From Ensifer adhaerens (GTDB lineage Bacteria; Pseudomonadota; Alphaproteobacteria; Rhizobiales; Rhizobiaceae): 64,000 bases of DNA. The notes beneath the pieces are model-generated. The model ran no database searches, had not been told where the DNA came from, and saw nothing but the letters and a program-made list of their open reading frames with translations. The position numbers and the translations under genes are program-made. The stretch spans positions 310,001-374,000 of the forward strand of contig NZ_CP015882.1 of assembly GCF_000697965.2 (NCBI RefSeq), written 5' to 3'. Each line of letters starts with the position of its first letter. The first letter of the stretch is position 1. Shown here one piece after another: positions 17,736-26,699 of the stretch.

Positions 17736-18791
17736 TCATTGCATCGTACTTTCACGTATCTTGAGCTCGAAGCCCAGGTCAACGATTGGCGATGCGATTG
17801 GCAGGCCAGCCAGTCGATCAAGCACCATCTGTACAGCCTGTCGGCCGATTTCATAGCGCGGCGTGCGGATGCTGGTGAGGGACGGATAGGCGACGTGCAT
17901 CATGTCGAGGTCGTTGAAGCCGCAAATTGCCATGCGGTGCGGCACGGCGATGCCTGCCCTTTGGCATTCAAACAGCACGCCCATGGCCAAGTCATCATTG
18001 TTGCAGAAGACGGCGTCGAGATCGGCGACCTTTGCCAATGCGTCGGCCAGGAGCTGCCCGCCGAGCGAGACGCGAGACGGCGTCAACGTGGTGGTCACCA
18101 GCTTGGGATCAAAGGACTGTGCGGCCTCGAGCGCCGAGCGGTAGCCGGCGAGGCGGCGCTGCGAGCGTGGATCCATTCGGGCGCCGATGAAGCCGATGCG
18201 GCGATATCCCGCCTCGATCAGATGATTGGTGGCCACCTTGCCGCCATCGAAGTGGGAGAAGCCGACCAGCATATCGACCGGATCTTCGCCATATTCCATG
18301 ATCTGCACGATGGGGCAATCCGCGCTCTCGAGCAGTTTGCGGGTCGTTTCGGTCTGGTCGATACCGGACACGATCAACGCCGATGGCCGCTGGCCCAAAA
18401 ACATCCGGATCAGCCGTTCCTCTTCCCGTGGAGAGTAGTGGGTGTTGCCCATCTGGATCTGCAGCGGGCCGTCGCCGAGCCCGTCATAGATGCCTCGAAG
18501 GGTGTCGGCGAAGACGATGTTCGTCAGCGACGGCACGAGAACGCCGATCACATCGGCTCGCGCGGACGCGAGCGCGCGAGCATTGGGATCGGGCGCATAG
18601 CCAAGCTGGATCACCGCCGTATCGATCTCGGCGCGCAGTTCGGCCGAAACGAGCGATGGGTCGCGCAGCGCGCGCGAGACGGTGATCGCCGCGACGCCGG
18701 CCAGTTTGGCGACGTCGGCGATCGTCGGCCTGCCACTGCCGCGCCGGCTTGCCTTGCGGCCCCGGTCTCTGGAGACAATGTCGTCCGTCAC
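17736..18791 (-). CDS. LacI-family transcriptional repressor
   Basis: A 351-residue LacI regulator. The DNA-binding headpiece lies at about 22-70 (TIADVAKLAGVAAITVSRAL), followed by the hinge and a ribose-binding-protein-like effector domain. It is the last gene of the lactonase-tautomerase-LacI unit; its start overlaps the tautomerase stop. Two perfect palindromes with a TAGCGCTA core sit in the promoter region at 19985 and 20113 between this unit and the sugar ABC importer and are its likely operators, so it would repress both arms and itself. The inducer is probably the sugar or sugar acid imported. Confidence 0.9.
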   Translation of the reverse strand: MTDDIVSRDRGRKASRRGSGRPTIADVAKLAGVAAITVSRALRDPSLVSAELRAEIDTAVIQLGYAPDPNARALASARADVIGVLVPSLTNIVFADTLRGIYDGLGDGPLQIQMGNTHYSPREEERLIRMFLGQRPSALIVSGIDQTETTRKLLESADCPIVQIMEYGEDPVDMLVGFSHFDGGKVATNHLIEAGYRRIGFIGARMDPRSQRRLAGYRSALEAAQSFDPKLVTTTLTPSRVSLGGQLLADALAKVADLDAVFCNNDDLAMGVLFECQRAGIAVPHRMAICGFNDLDMMHVAYPSLTSIRTPRYEIGRQAVQMVLDRLAGLPIASPIVDLGFELKIRESTMQ

Positions 18792-19012
18792 GTCGATCCC
18801 TGCCGGTTGCGCGCGCGCAAGGTCTCCACATCGGTGTTGCCGACGTACCAGTTCCTTGCGTCGACCTCATCGAAGACGACGGAAATTTCACGCTCGGCAA
18901 GCCCGGTCGCTTCGGCAATCGCCGTTACGACCTTGCTTGCGATCGCAGCTTTCTTGACCGAAGGATCGTCGCCGAGGACCTCTCGTACGATGGTGATCCG
19001 CACGAACGGCAT
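18788..19012 (-). CDS. 4-oxalocrotonate tautomerase-like protein
   Basis: A 74-residue tautomerase-superfamily protein of the small 4-OT type. It begins MPFVRI, so removal of Met1 would expose the catalytic N-terminal proline; an Arg-rich charged segment (ITIVREVLG) follows. Length is slightly above the 60-62 residues of classical 4-OT. It lies between the lactonase and LacI genes with tiny gaps or overlap. It might tautomerise an enol/keto acid formed from the sugar acid. Confidence 0.8.
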   Translation of the reverse strand: MPFVRITIVREVLGDDPSVKKAAIASKVVTAIAEATGLAEREISVVFDEVDARNWYVGNTDVETLRARNRQGST

Positions 19013-19027
19013 GATTGACCTCCTGCC

Positions 19028-19939
19028 TCAGTAGAGACGTGCGCCGTTGACCATCAGCCGAACGGCATAAAGCGAACTGGTCGCGCAGATGTAGAGGATG
19101 TTTCGCTTGGGCCCGCCGAACACGCAGTTGGCGGTGTTTTCAGGCACTCTGACCTTGCCGAGCAGGGTGCCGTCCGGGTGATAGCAGTGGATGCCGTCGC
19201 GGGCACTTGTCCAGATCCGGCCTTCGTCATCCAGACGGAAGCCGTCAAACAGCCCGGCGGTGCAATCGGCAAAGACCTCGCTACCCGACGCGGTACCCGT
19301 TTCATCAACATTAAAGACACGCATATGCGCTGGAAGATCAGGGCCGTGCGTCCGTCCGGTGTCGACGACGTAGAGCCGTCTTTCGTCAAGGGAGAAGGCA
19401 AGGCCGTTCGGCCGCACCATGTCTTTAATGACGGCAGTGACCGCGCCCGTCGCCGGGTCGACGCGATAGACATGGCAGGCGCCGATTTCGCTTTCGGCCT
19501 TGTGGCCTTCGTAATCGCTCTCGATGCCGTAGGCAGGATCGGTAAACCAGATCGACCCGTCGGAGCGCACGACGACATCGTTCGGTGAGTTGAGCCGCTT
19601 GCCGTTCCAGCGATCGGCGATGGTTGTGATGCTGCCGTCATGGTTCGTGCGGGTCACGCGGCGGCCGCCGTGCTCGCAGGTCACCAGGCGGCCCTGCCGG
19701 TCGGTGGTGTTGCCGTTTGAAAAGTTCGACGGCTGCCGGAAGACGCTCACATGCCCATCGGTCTCGTCATAGCGCAGCATCCGGTCGTTGGGGATGTCCG
19801 ACCAGACGAGATAGCGTCCGGCGGCGAAATAGGCCGGCCCCTCGGCCCAGCGACACCCCGTATAAAGCTGCTCCACGCGGGCGCTGTGGTTGACCAGCCG
19901 GGCAAAGCGCGGGTCTACGATCTCGAAATCCTCGGCCAT
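19028..19939 (-). CDS. SMP-30/gluconolactonase-family lactonase
   Basis: A 303-residue six-bladed beta-propeller of the SMP-30/gluconolactonase/LRE family. Repeated blade strands are visible (EGPAYFAAGRYLVWSDIPN, SPNDVVVRSDGSIWFTDPAYG, RPNGLAFSLDERRLYVVDTG); residues Glu near 33, Asn in SPND and Asp in VVDTG correspond to the divalent metal ligands. Such enzymes hydrolyse aldonolactones. It is the first gene of a leftward operon with a tautomerase and LacI, opposite a ribose-type sugar importer, and likely opens the lactone of the sugar brought in. Confidence 0.88.
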   Translation of the reverse strand: MAEDFEIVDPRFARLVNHSARVEQLYTGCRWAEGPAYFAAGRYLVWSDIPNDRMLRYDETDGHVSVFRQPSNFSNGNTTDRQGRLVTCEHGGRRVTRTNHDGSITTIADRWNGKRLNSPNDVVVRSDGSIWFTDPAYGIESDYEGHKAESEIGACHVYRVDPATGAVTAVIKDMVRPNGLAFSLDERRLYVVDTGRTHGPDLPAHMRVFNVDETGTASGSEVFADCTAGLFDGFRLDDEGRIWTSARDGIHCYHPDGTLLGKVRVPENTANCVFGGPKRNILYICATSSLYAVRLMVNGARLY

Positions 19940-19984
19940 AGGGCTCCCTCATGCGGCAAAGAACGTATTCTTGAGCGTCGCGAT

Positions 19985-20000
19985 ATGATAGCGCTATCAT
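19985..20000. promoter_or_regulatory. LacI-type operator 1
   Basis: A perfect 16-bp palindrome, ATGATAGCGCTATCAT, 45 bases upstream of the lactonase start. It has the central CpG typical of LacI-family operators and shares the TAGCGCTA core with operator 2 (centres 126 bp apart). Predicted binding site of the LacI protein encoded at 17736. Confidence 0.75.
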
Positions 20001-20097
20001 TGCGGAAGGAAATAGGCTTCCTTCCGAGACGTCGAAATCACGCTGATTTCGATCTAAAACCGGTGATATTCGGTCCTCCGTAATCCGCAAATGTTAC

Positions 20098-20124
20098 TTT
20101 ACAATCGCATGTGGTAGCGCTACC
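20098..20124 (+). promoter_or_regulatory. LacI-type operator 2 with -35-like element
   Basis: GGTAGCGCTACC at 20113-20124 is a perfect 12-bp palindrome with the same TAGCGCTA core as operator 1. A -35-like TTTACA lies at 20098-20103, so the operator occupies the spacer of a plausible promoter for the sugar importer; the -10 is weak. Position fits direct repression, and the 126-bp spacing would permit looping with operator 1. Confidence 0.68.
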
Positions 20125-20289
20125 TAATTAAGAGACAGCGGTGTTTTCGGGAGGAAACCAGAGCGCCTCGTCAATGGTGAAAGCAGGCATCCAGCGTGCC
20201 GGTGCCGCAGGAGTTCGTGCCGCTCGAGGGTGAGTTTCATCCCCGGGCTGGAGAACAAACAAGTGGCGCGCCAATGGGAGGAAATGTCG

Positions 20290-21414
20290 ATGGTGAAGTC
20301 ACTCGCTGGCGGCATCGTTGCCGCCACTGCCTTTTTCATGCTGGGATCTGCTGCCTATGCAGATCCGGAAATCGTTTCAGGGCCTGCAGCCGAGCCGGAA
20401 TGTTTCGCGCCGTGGTCGGCGGACACGAAATTCTTCAAGTTCCCGAAAAAGGACGGCCCGTATCGCATAGCACTTGCCAACGGCTACATCGCCAACACCT
20501 GGCGTATCCAGATGGTGCAGACCGCCAAGGCCTATGCCGCTCAACCCGACGTCGCAGCCAAACTGAAGGAGTTCAAGGTCGTTTCGACGGGCGAGGATGT
20601 GCCGGCCCAGATCTCGGCGATCAACAACTTCATCGACTCCGGCTATGACGCGATCGTCGTCAATGCCCAGAATCCGACGGCGTTTGCGCCGGTCATCAAG
20701 CGGGCGAAGGAAGCTGGCGTGGTGCTGGTCGCCTTCGACAACATCCTCGACACCGAGGACGCCATCAACGTCAACGTCGACCAGAAGGGGCTCGGGCAAT
20801 TGTGGGGCGACTGGCTCGTCAAACATCTGCCTGATGGCGGCAAGGTGCTTGAGGTGCGCGGTGTCGCCGGCACGTCTGTCGATACCGACAGGCACGACGG
20901 CATCCATGAGAAGCTCCAGGCGTCGGGCAAGAAGTTCGAGGTCGTCGAGGTCATGGGCAAATGGGACGACGGCGTCGCCCAGAAGGTGACTGCGGACGCA
21001 ATCGCAACCAGCGGCCCCTTCGACGGCATTACCGGGCAGGGCGGCGACACCGGCATCGTTCAGGCGATGATCGATGCAAAGCACCCCTTCGTGCCTTTCG
21101 GCGGCGAAACCGAAAACGGATTTCGCAAGTTCTGTGCGGCACATGCCGCCGACGGCCTGAAATGCTCGTCGGCTGGAACCGGACCCGCGCAAGTGGCCGT
21201 CGCCATCAAGACGGCGATTGCCGCGCTCGAGGGTCAGGTGGTGCCGCAGTCGGTCAAATTGCCCTTGGCCATCGTCGAAGATCCGAACTTCAAGGAAGGC
21301 CAGGATTATTTCCAGGCGGAGTCCGACAATTTCTTCGTCGGCAATTCGTTCCCCACCTGCGGGATCAATTTCTCCGCCCAGGAGATCATGAAGCAGAGCA
21401 AGGATAACCAGTAG
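20290..21414 (+). CDS. Sugar ABC transporter substrate-binding protein (RbsB-like)
   Basis: A 374-residue periplasmic binding protein of the ribose/galactose class with an N-terminal signal peptide (residues 1 to about 25, ending SAAYA). ATG 20290 is spaced about eight bases from GGGAGGA and is preferred over the ATG two codons earlier. The ligand-binding core includes the VVNAQNPTAFAPVIKRAKEA and VRGVAGTSVDTDRHDG segments typical of PBP type 1 sugar proteins. It leads the importer operon and is controlled by the LacI operators upstream. Ligand likely a sugar or its lactone or acid. Confidence 0.88.
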   Translation: MVKSLAGGIVAATAFFMLGSAAYADPEIVSGPAAEPECFAPWSADTKFFKFPKKDGPYRIALANGYIANTWRIQMVQTAKAYAAQPDVAAKLKEFKVVSTGEDVPAQISAINNFIDSGYDAIVVNAQNPTAFAPVIKRAKEAGVVLVAFDNILDTEDAINVNVDQKGLGQLWGDWLVKHLPDGGKVLEVRGVAGTSVDTDRHDGIHEKLQASGKKFEVVEVMGKWDDGVAQKVTADAIATSGPFDGITGQGGDTGIVQAMIDAKHPFVPFGGETENGFRKFCAAHAADGLKCSSAGTGPAQVAVAIKTAIAALEGQVVPQSVKLPLAIVEDPNFKEGQDYFQAESDNFFVGNSFPTCGINFSAQEIMKQSKDNQ

Positions 21415-21426
21415 TTCGATCAGGAT

Positions 21427-21456
21427 CAGGGCACCGCACAGCTGTGCAGTGCCCTG
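21427..21456 (+). promoter_or_regulatory. mRNA stem-loop after sugar-binding-protein gene
   Basis: Thirteen bases past the stop, a 30-base inverted repeat folds into a long stem: outer arms CAGGGCAC and GTGCCCTG, inner GCACAGCTGTGC, one mismatch. It separates the binding protein from the ATPase gene and likely protects the upstream mRNA so that binding protein exceeds membrane components. Confidence 0.6.
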
Positions 21457-21485
21457 TCGTCAACAACGGTTTTCCGGAGAGCGCA

Positions 21486-23027
21486 ATGGAAAGCGGCGCA
21501 CCGCTCTTTCGCATGGAAGGTATATCGAAACGCTACGGCGGGGTGCGGGCGCTTGAAAATGCCGAACTGTCCGTCAGGACCGGCGCCATTCACGCCGTTC
21601 TCGGCGAGAACGGTGCCGGAAAGTCGACGCTCATCAAGATCATGGCGGGCGTTGTCGCCGCCGACGAGGGGCAGATGACGCTCGATGGACAGCCCGTGAC
21701 GTTTGCGTCACCGGCCGCCGCCAACGCCGCCGGCATCGCCTGCGTCTTCCAGGAGCTGTCGCTGATCCCGGAACTCAGCGTCGCCGACAACATCGTCATT
21801 TTTAATCCGCCGACCCGGTTCGGCATGATCGACCGCAAGGCCCAGCGGCGTCTGGCAGAAGAGGCGCTGGCGCGTGCCGGTGCGGCAGACATCCACCCTC
21901 TGGCGCTGGTCAAGGACCTGCCGCTGTCGCGCCAGCAGATCGTCGAGATCGCCAAGGCGCTCGCGCGCAAGCCACGCATCCTCATTCTCGACGAGGCAAC
22001 GTCGGCACTGACATCGGCCGATGTTTCCAAGGTCTTTGCCGTGTTGAAGCGGCTGCGCTCTGAGGGGCTGGCGCTTGTCTACATCTCGCACCGGATGAAC
22101 GAGATTGCGGAACTGGCAGACGATTGCACCGTGTTTCGAAACGGCAGCAAGGTTGCAAGCTACGCGGCAGGGACAAGGAGCGACAGCGAGGTCATCGAGA
22201 TGATGATCGGTCGTGAATATCACAGCGTCTATCCACCCAAGCCGGGCCCGCTTGCACCAGCGGCACCCGTCCTTGAGACGCGAAATCTGTCCTGGGCGAA
22301 CCGCCTTCACGACATCTCGTTTTCATTGCGTGCAGGCGAAATCGTCGGTCTCGGCGGGCTGGACGGGCAGGGACAGCGCGACCTCCTCCTGGCGCTGTTC
22401 GGGGTCTTGCGCGGGCTGCGCGGCACGGTTCTCGTCGACGGCAGAGCGATCAGCATCGGCAGCCCTGCGCAAGCGCGCCGGCACGGCATCGGCATGGCGC
22501 TCATTCCCGAGGACCGCAAGACCGAGGGGCTGATGCTGCCGATGACGGTGCGTGACAATCTCTCGCTCGCCTCTCTCGACCGGCTGACGCGTGGCGGGAT
22601 CATCGATCGCCCCAAAGAAGAGAGCGCTATCGACCGGATGATGACGTTGCTCTCCATCAAGGCGGGCAACATTGACGCGCCGGTCGGGGCGCTTTCGGGC
22701 GGCAACCAGCAAAAGGTCGTCATTGCGAAGTGGCTGATGCGGCAGCCGCGCATCGTCCTTCTCAACGACCCCACGCGCGGCATTGACGTCGGCACCAAAC
22801 AGGAGATCTACCAGCTCTTGCGGCGTCTGGCGGACGAAGGGGCGGCTATCCTCTTTTATTCGACCGACTATGCCGAACTCATCGGCTGCTGCGACCGGGT
22901 CCTCGTGCTCTATGACGGGGCGGTAAAACGGGAGTTGGCGGGCCCTGAGATAACGGAGCGCGCGCTGATTGCGAGCGCACTTAACATATCCTCCGCAGAC
23001 CCAAGCCACCGGGAGCCCATCCAATGA
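21486..23027 (+). CDS. Sugar ABC transporter ATPase (RbsA/MglA type)
   Basis: A 513-residue protein with two fused ATPase domains. The first domain has Walker A GENGAGKST and DEATSAL; the second has the degenerate GGLDGQGQRD in place of Walker A, the GGNQQK signature and NDPTRGIDVG, the normal pattern in this family. ATG 21486 follows a GGAGAGCGC ribosome site. It overlaps the first permease by four bases and energises the importer with two different permeases. Confidence 0.9.
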   Translation: MESGAPLFRMEGISKRYGGVRALENAELSVRTGAIHAVLGENGAGKSTLIKIMAGVVAADEGQMTLDGQPVTFASPAAANAAGIACVFQELSLIPELSVADNIVIFNPPTRFGMIDRKAQRRLAEEALARAGAADIHPLALVKDLPLSRQQIVEIAKALARKPRILILDEATSALTSADVSKVFAVLKRLRSEGLALVYISHRMNEIAELADDCTVFRNGSKVASYAAGTRSDSEVIEMMIGREYHSVYPPKPGPLAPAAPVLETRNLSWANRLHDISFSLRAGEIVGLGGLDGQGQRDLLLALFGVLRGLRGTVLVDGRAISIGSPAQARRHGIGMALIPEDRKTEGLMLPMTVRDNLSLASLDRLTRGGIIDRPKEESAIDRMMTLLSIKAGNIDAPVGALSGGNQQKVVIAKWLMRQPRIVLLNDPTRGIDVGTKQEIYQLLRRLADEGAAILFYSTDYAELIGCCDRVLVLYDGAVKRELAGPEITERALIASALNISSADPSHREPIQ

Positions 23028-24004
23028 ACGACTGGCGGTACCGACTGACGGAGCATCGGGGCACGCTGGCGGCGGTTGCGATTTTCGTGGTGATGTTCAT
23101 CATCTACACAGCGAACCATCCGGCCGGCTTCACCGCCAACGTTATCCAGACGGCCGCCAACAAAGGCGTGCTGCTTGCCTTTGTCGCGATGGCTCAAACC
23201 ATGGTGGTGATCACCGCCGGCATCGACCTCTCGGTCGGCATGATCTTCCTTCTCACCAACTGCCTGGCCTCGTGGCTGGTCGTTGGCTCGCCGCTTGAGA
23301 CGGCCTTCGGCGTCGTGGTCGTCCTTGGCGTCGGGGCCTCCTGCGGCGCGATCAATGGCGCCATTGTCATTTATGGGCGGCTACAGCCGATCGTGGCGAC
23401 GATCGCAACGGGGGCGGTCTATTTCGGCTTTGCCCTGTTGCTGCGGCCTTTTCCCGGCGGATCCGTCAACGAGGGGCTCGCGGATGCCCTGACCGGCCGG
23501 ATTTTCGGGGTTGTGCCGGCGAGCCTCGTCGCGCTTGCAGCGGTAGTCGTCGTGATATGGGTGCCCTTCAGCCGGTCGGTCTATGGGCGTGCAGCCTATG
23601 CCGTGGGCTCCTCCGAGACGGCCGCCTACATGTCCGGCATGCCGATCCGCCGCGGCAAGTTGCTCGCCTACACGCTTGCGGGCCTGGTCGCCGCACTCGG
23701 GGGGCTGTTCCTCACCTTTTTTACCTATACCGGCGACGCAGCACTCGCCAGCGGCAACGCCTACACGCTGTTTTCGATCGCAGCCGTGGTGCTGGGGGGC
23801 GTTTCGCTGTTCGGCGGCAAGGGCAGCGCCATCGGCGCGGTCTTCGGTGCGCTGGCATTCCGCACGATCGGCGACCTGTTGTTCGTTTTCGATCTCGATC
23901 CACTCTGGCAACCGCTGTTCCAGGGACTGATCCTGTTGGCGGCCATCAGTCTCGGGGCCCTTGCGCTCTTCAGGGTGCGCAATAGATTGGAGTGGTTCCT
24001 GTGA
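23024..24004 (+). CDS. Sugar ABC transporter permease (RbsC-like, first)
   Basis: A 326-residue permease with eight to ten hydrophobic segments and the family motif GIDLSVGMIFLLTNC around residues 67-80, followed by the GGVSLFGGKGSAIGAVFGAL loop near 260. Start overlaps the ATPase stop (ATGA) and its stop overlaps the second permease. Works as a heterodimer with the next gene. Confidence 0.9.
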   Translation: MNDWRYRLTEHRGTLAAVAIFVVMFIIYTANHPAGFTANVIQTAANKGVLLAFVAMAQTMVVITAGIDLSVGMIFLLTNCLASWLVVGSPLETAFGVVVVLGVGASCGAINGAIVIYGRLQPIVATIATGAVYFGFALLLRPFPGGSVNEGLADALTGRIFGVVPASLVALAAVVVVIWVPFSRSVYGRAAYAVGSSETAAYMSGMPIRRGKLLAYTLAGLVAALGGLFLTFFTYTGDAALASGNAYTLFSIAAVVLGGVSLFGGKGSAIGAVFGALAFRTIGDLLFVFDLDPLWQPLFQGLILLAAISLGALALFRVRNRLEWFL

Positions 24005-24987
24005 GCGAGACGGCAATGACTGGCGCAACCGGACGCAAATCGACCTTCATACGCAATCTCGACCCGGCGGTGGTCACTGCGTTCGGCTGCATCCTGCTGC
24101 TGCTTGTGCTCGGCAGCCTCTATTCGCGCAGCTTCCTGTCGCCGGAGTATCTGCTGCAGCAATTGAAGGTGGCGTCCTTCCTCGGCATCATCGCCACCGG
24201 CATGATGCTCGTCATCCTGCTCGGCCAGATCGATCTTTCGGTGCCGTGGACCGTTGCCACGGGCGCGATGATGGCTTGTGCGGCCGCGGCCTATGGTCCG
24301 GTCGGGACAGCGCTTGCCATTCCCTTCGGCGTCCTGTGCGGCATCGGCATCGGGCTCGTCAACGGCGTCGGGGTTGCCTACCTGCGCATCCCCTCGATGA
24401 TCGTGACGCTGGCGACCAATGCCGTCGCCCAAGGGGTGATGGTGGTCTATACGGGCGGGTTCTCGCCGCAGGATTCCGCCACTACAGCCATGCGCTATCT
24501 CGCCACCGGCGCTCTGGTTCCCGGTATTCCGAACGTGGTTTTCATCTGGGCGTTGATCGGCGCGGCGATGGTCTTTCTTCTGCGCCGGACGGGCTTCGGG
24601 CGCGCGGTCTACGGCATCGGCAATCGCGAGCGTGCGGCCTATCTCTCCGGCATCAACACCCGCCGCATCGTCATGATTGCCTTTGCCGCCTCGGGCGGGC
24701 TTTCGGCCCTTGGCGGGGTGCTGCTCGCGGGCTATGCCTCTAAGGCCGCGCAATCCATGGGTGATGCCTATCTTCTTCCGGCCATTGCGGCGGTCGTCCT
24801 TGGAGGAACGTCAATCCTCGGCGGGAAGGGATCCTATCTCGGTACGGTCGCGGGCGTCATTCTGATCACGCTCCTGCAATCGATCCTTTCCGTTACGCAG
24901 ATGCCCGAAGCCGGGCGCCAGATCATCTACGGTGTGGTGATTATCCTGATGCTACTGCTTTATGGTCGCGCGCCGGCGAGCCGGTAG
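24001..24987 (+). CDS. Sugar ABC transporter permease (RbsC-like, second)
   Basis: A 328-residue permease with the matching QIDLSVPWTVATGAMM motif and the GGTSILGGKGSYLGTVAGV loop. The GTG at 24001 overlaps the upstream stop (GTGA) and is the likely start. Two distinct RbsC-type permeases in one operon are common in rhizobial sugar importers. It ends the operon; a 7-bp GC-rich inverted repeat (GCGAGCC/GGCTCGC) spans the stop codon but lacks a T-run. Confidence 0.9.
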   Translation: MSETAMTGATGRKSTFIRNLDPAVVTAFGCILLLLVLGSLYSRSFLSPEYLLQQLKVASFLGIIATGMMLVILLGQIDLSVPWTVATGAMMACAAAAYGPVGTALAIPFGVLCGIGIGLVNGVGVAYLRIPSMIVTLATNAVAQGVMVVYTGGFSPQDSATTAMRYLATGALVPGIPNVVFIWALIGAAMVFLLRRTGFGRAVYGIGNRERAAYLSGINTRRIVMIAFAASGGLSALGGVLLAGYASKAAQSMGDAYLLPAIAAVVLGGTSILGGKGSYLGTVAGVILITLLQSILSVTQMPEAGRQIIYGVVIILMLLLYGRAPASR

Positions 24988-25176
24988 GAATGCGGGCTCG
25001 CGACACGTCACTCGGCATCGCACCTTGACGCTGCTCTCGGCGATGCGACGGAGTTCCGCCGCATCGACGGTTGGACAGTGTTCGATGCTGTCGCGAACCA
25101 CACCGGATTAGAGACCAAAACCGATTGCGCTTCTCGCACGTATATCCCCTGGAGGTCGCTATTCTTCAGGAACGTC

Positions 25177-26178
25177 ATGAAAGCGCGCGCAAGATTTCAG
25201 GTAGTCCTAAGCCTGCTGATTTTGATCGGGACCATTTTCGAGCCGCTCAGGGCGATCGCGGACGAGGCGCGCCCGGTTCGCATCGATGTCGGCGGCTTCA
25301 GTCTGAACAGCGTACTTCTTAAACCCGGCAAGCAGACGAGCCTGCCGCCGATCGTTTTCATCCACGGTGCCAGCGCCAGTCTTTACGACCCGATGTATGC
25401 CTTTCGCGGGAAGCTCGAAGGAAGAGCGACGCTTTTGTTCGTCGATCGGCCGGGACATGGCGGCTCGGATGTCGGCGGATCTGAAAACATACTGCCTGAC
25501 GGACAGGCGGACGCCATTGCAACTCTTATGGCAAGGCGCGGGATCCCGAAGGCGATCATTGTCAGCCACTCCTTTGGCGGCGCGATCGCAGCGGCCCTTG
25601 CCGTGCGCCATCCCGAAAGGGTTGTCGGTCTCGTCTTCCTGTCGCCAGCCGTCTACCCCTGGAACGGCGGCGTCGCCTGGTATTATGACGCAGCAGCCGT
25701 TCCTGTGTCGGGTGCGCTCTTCAGCACTCTGATCGCCCCGCCAATCGGCCTTCTTGCGATCGGCAGCGCGACCCGCGCGACATTTGCGCCGAACAAAATG
25801 CCGAAACACTATCTGCGTGAAGCCCGGACACTGCAGGCCCTCAGGCCCGCAGCCTTCCGGCACAATGCCCAGGAAGTGGCGGCACTCAACGACTGGACCC
25901 GGACGGCAAGTCGGAAATACCGCAACATCAGGGTGCCGACGGTCATCATAACCGGCGACGTCGACAGGATTGTCTCACCCAATGTGCATGCACGGCACCT
26001 GGCCCGGGATATCCGCGGCGCGAGGCTTATGGTCGTGCACAATCTCGGGCACAAGTCGGACTATGTCGCAAGCGATCTGGCCGTCGCGGCGATCGAAAAG
26101 ATCAGTGGCCGGAAAGTCGATCTGAGTGCCGTGGCAAGGACGATTGAAGCGCGGATCGCGGCAGATGGCGAGCGTTGA
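25177..26178 (+). CDS. Exported or membrane-anchored alpha/beta hydrolase
   Basis: A 333-residue alpha/beta-hydrolase fold protein. From ATG 25177 it starts with a hydrophobic signal or anchor (residues 8-24). Oxyanion motif FIHGAS is at 61-66, the nucleophile Ser132 is in SHSFGG, an Asp in TGDVDRIVSP and the catalytic His in NLGHKSD near residue 291, so the triad is intact. A longer frame upstream is possible but would bury the signal peptide. The DoxX-like gene overlaps its end, so the two are coupled. Substrate unknown. Confidence 0.8.
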   Translation: MKARARFQVVLSLLILIGTIFEPLRAIADEARPVRIDVGGFSLNSVLLKPGKQTSLPPIVFIHGASASLYDPMYAFRGKLEGRATLLFVDRPGHGGSDVGGSENILPDGQADAIATLMARRGIPKAIIVSHSFGGAIAAALAVRHPERVVGLVFLSPAVYPWNGGVAWYYDAAAVPVSGALFSTLIAPPIGLLAIGSATRATFAPNKMPKHYLREARTLQALRPAAFRHNAQEVAALNDWTRTASRKYRNIRVPTVIITGDVDRIVSPNVHARHLARDIRGARLMVVHNLGHKSDYVASDLAVAAIEKISGRKVDLSAVARTIEARIAADGER

Positions 26179-26596
26179 TCACTGGCGGTTGAGGTGCAGG
26201 GCCGGCATGGTCGCGCTCTATGGAACGGCGGGCGTTCTGCACATGGCCGTTCCAGCGCCCTTTGTCGCCATCACCCCTTCGTGGGTGCCTGACGCGCCAC
26301 AGATGATCTTGCTGACAGGACTTTGCGAGATCGCAGGAGCGATCGGTCTGCTGATCCCGGCTCTTCGCAAATATGCCGGCATTGCGCTCGCCCTTTATGC
26401 GGTGCTCGTCTTTCCGGCCAATATCAAGCATGCGCTGGACAGCCTGACTGCGCCGGAAGTCGCTCCTTGGCAGTGGCTGTATCACGCCGTCAGGCTGCCG
26501 CTGCAACCGGTCGTCGTCTGGCTCGCTGTCTTTGCAGGAGGTGTCGTGACCTGGCCTTTGCGGTGCAATCGGCCGCGACGGCAAGCGGGTGGCTAA
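26165..26596 (+). CDS. DoxX-family small membrane protein
   Basis: A 143-residue membrane protein with about four hydrophobic helices; the segment LCEIAGAIGLLIPALRKYAG is typical of DoxX/SURF4-like proteins, where ExxG-containing helices recur. ATG 26165 overlaps the end of the hydrolase gene by 14 bases. DoxX proteins often accompany exported oxidoreductases or hydrolases; the function in this pair is unknown. Confidence 0.75.
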   Translation: MASVDHWRLRCRAGMVALYGTAGVLHMAVPAPFVAITPSWVPDAPQMILLTGLCEIAGAIGLLIPALRKYAGIALALYAVLVFPANIKHALDSLTAPEVAPWQWLYHAVRLPLQPVVVWLAVFAGGVVTWPLRCNRPRRQAGG

Positions 26597-26699
26597 CGGC
26601 GCAGTGCTCGCATAGGTGGCCGAGAGGGGCTTCCGGCTTGGGCACCGAGGTGCTAGTCAAGCTGCCATAGGGATAACCGAAGCTCTGCCTCGAAACCCG

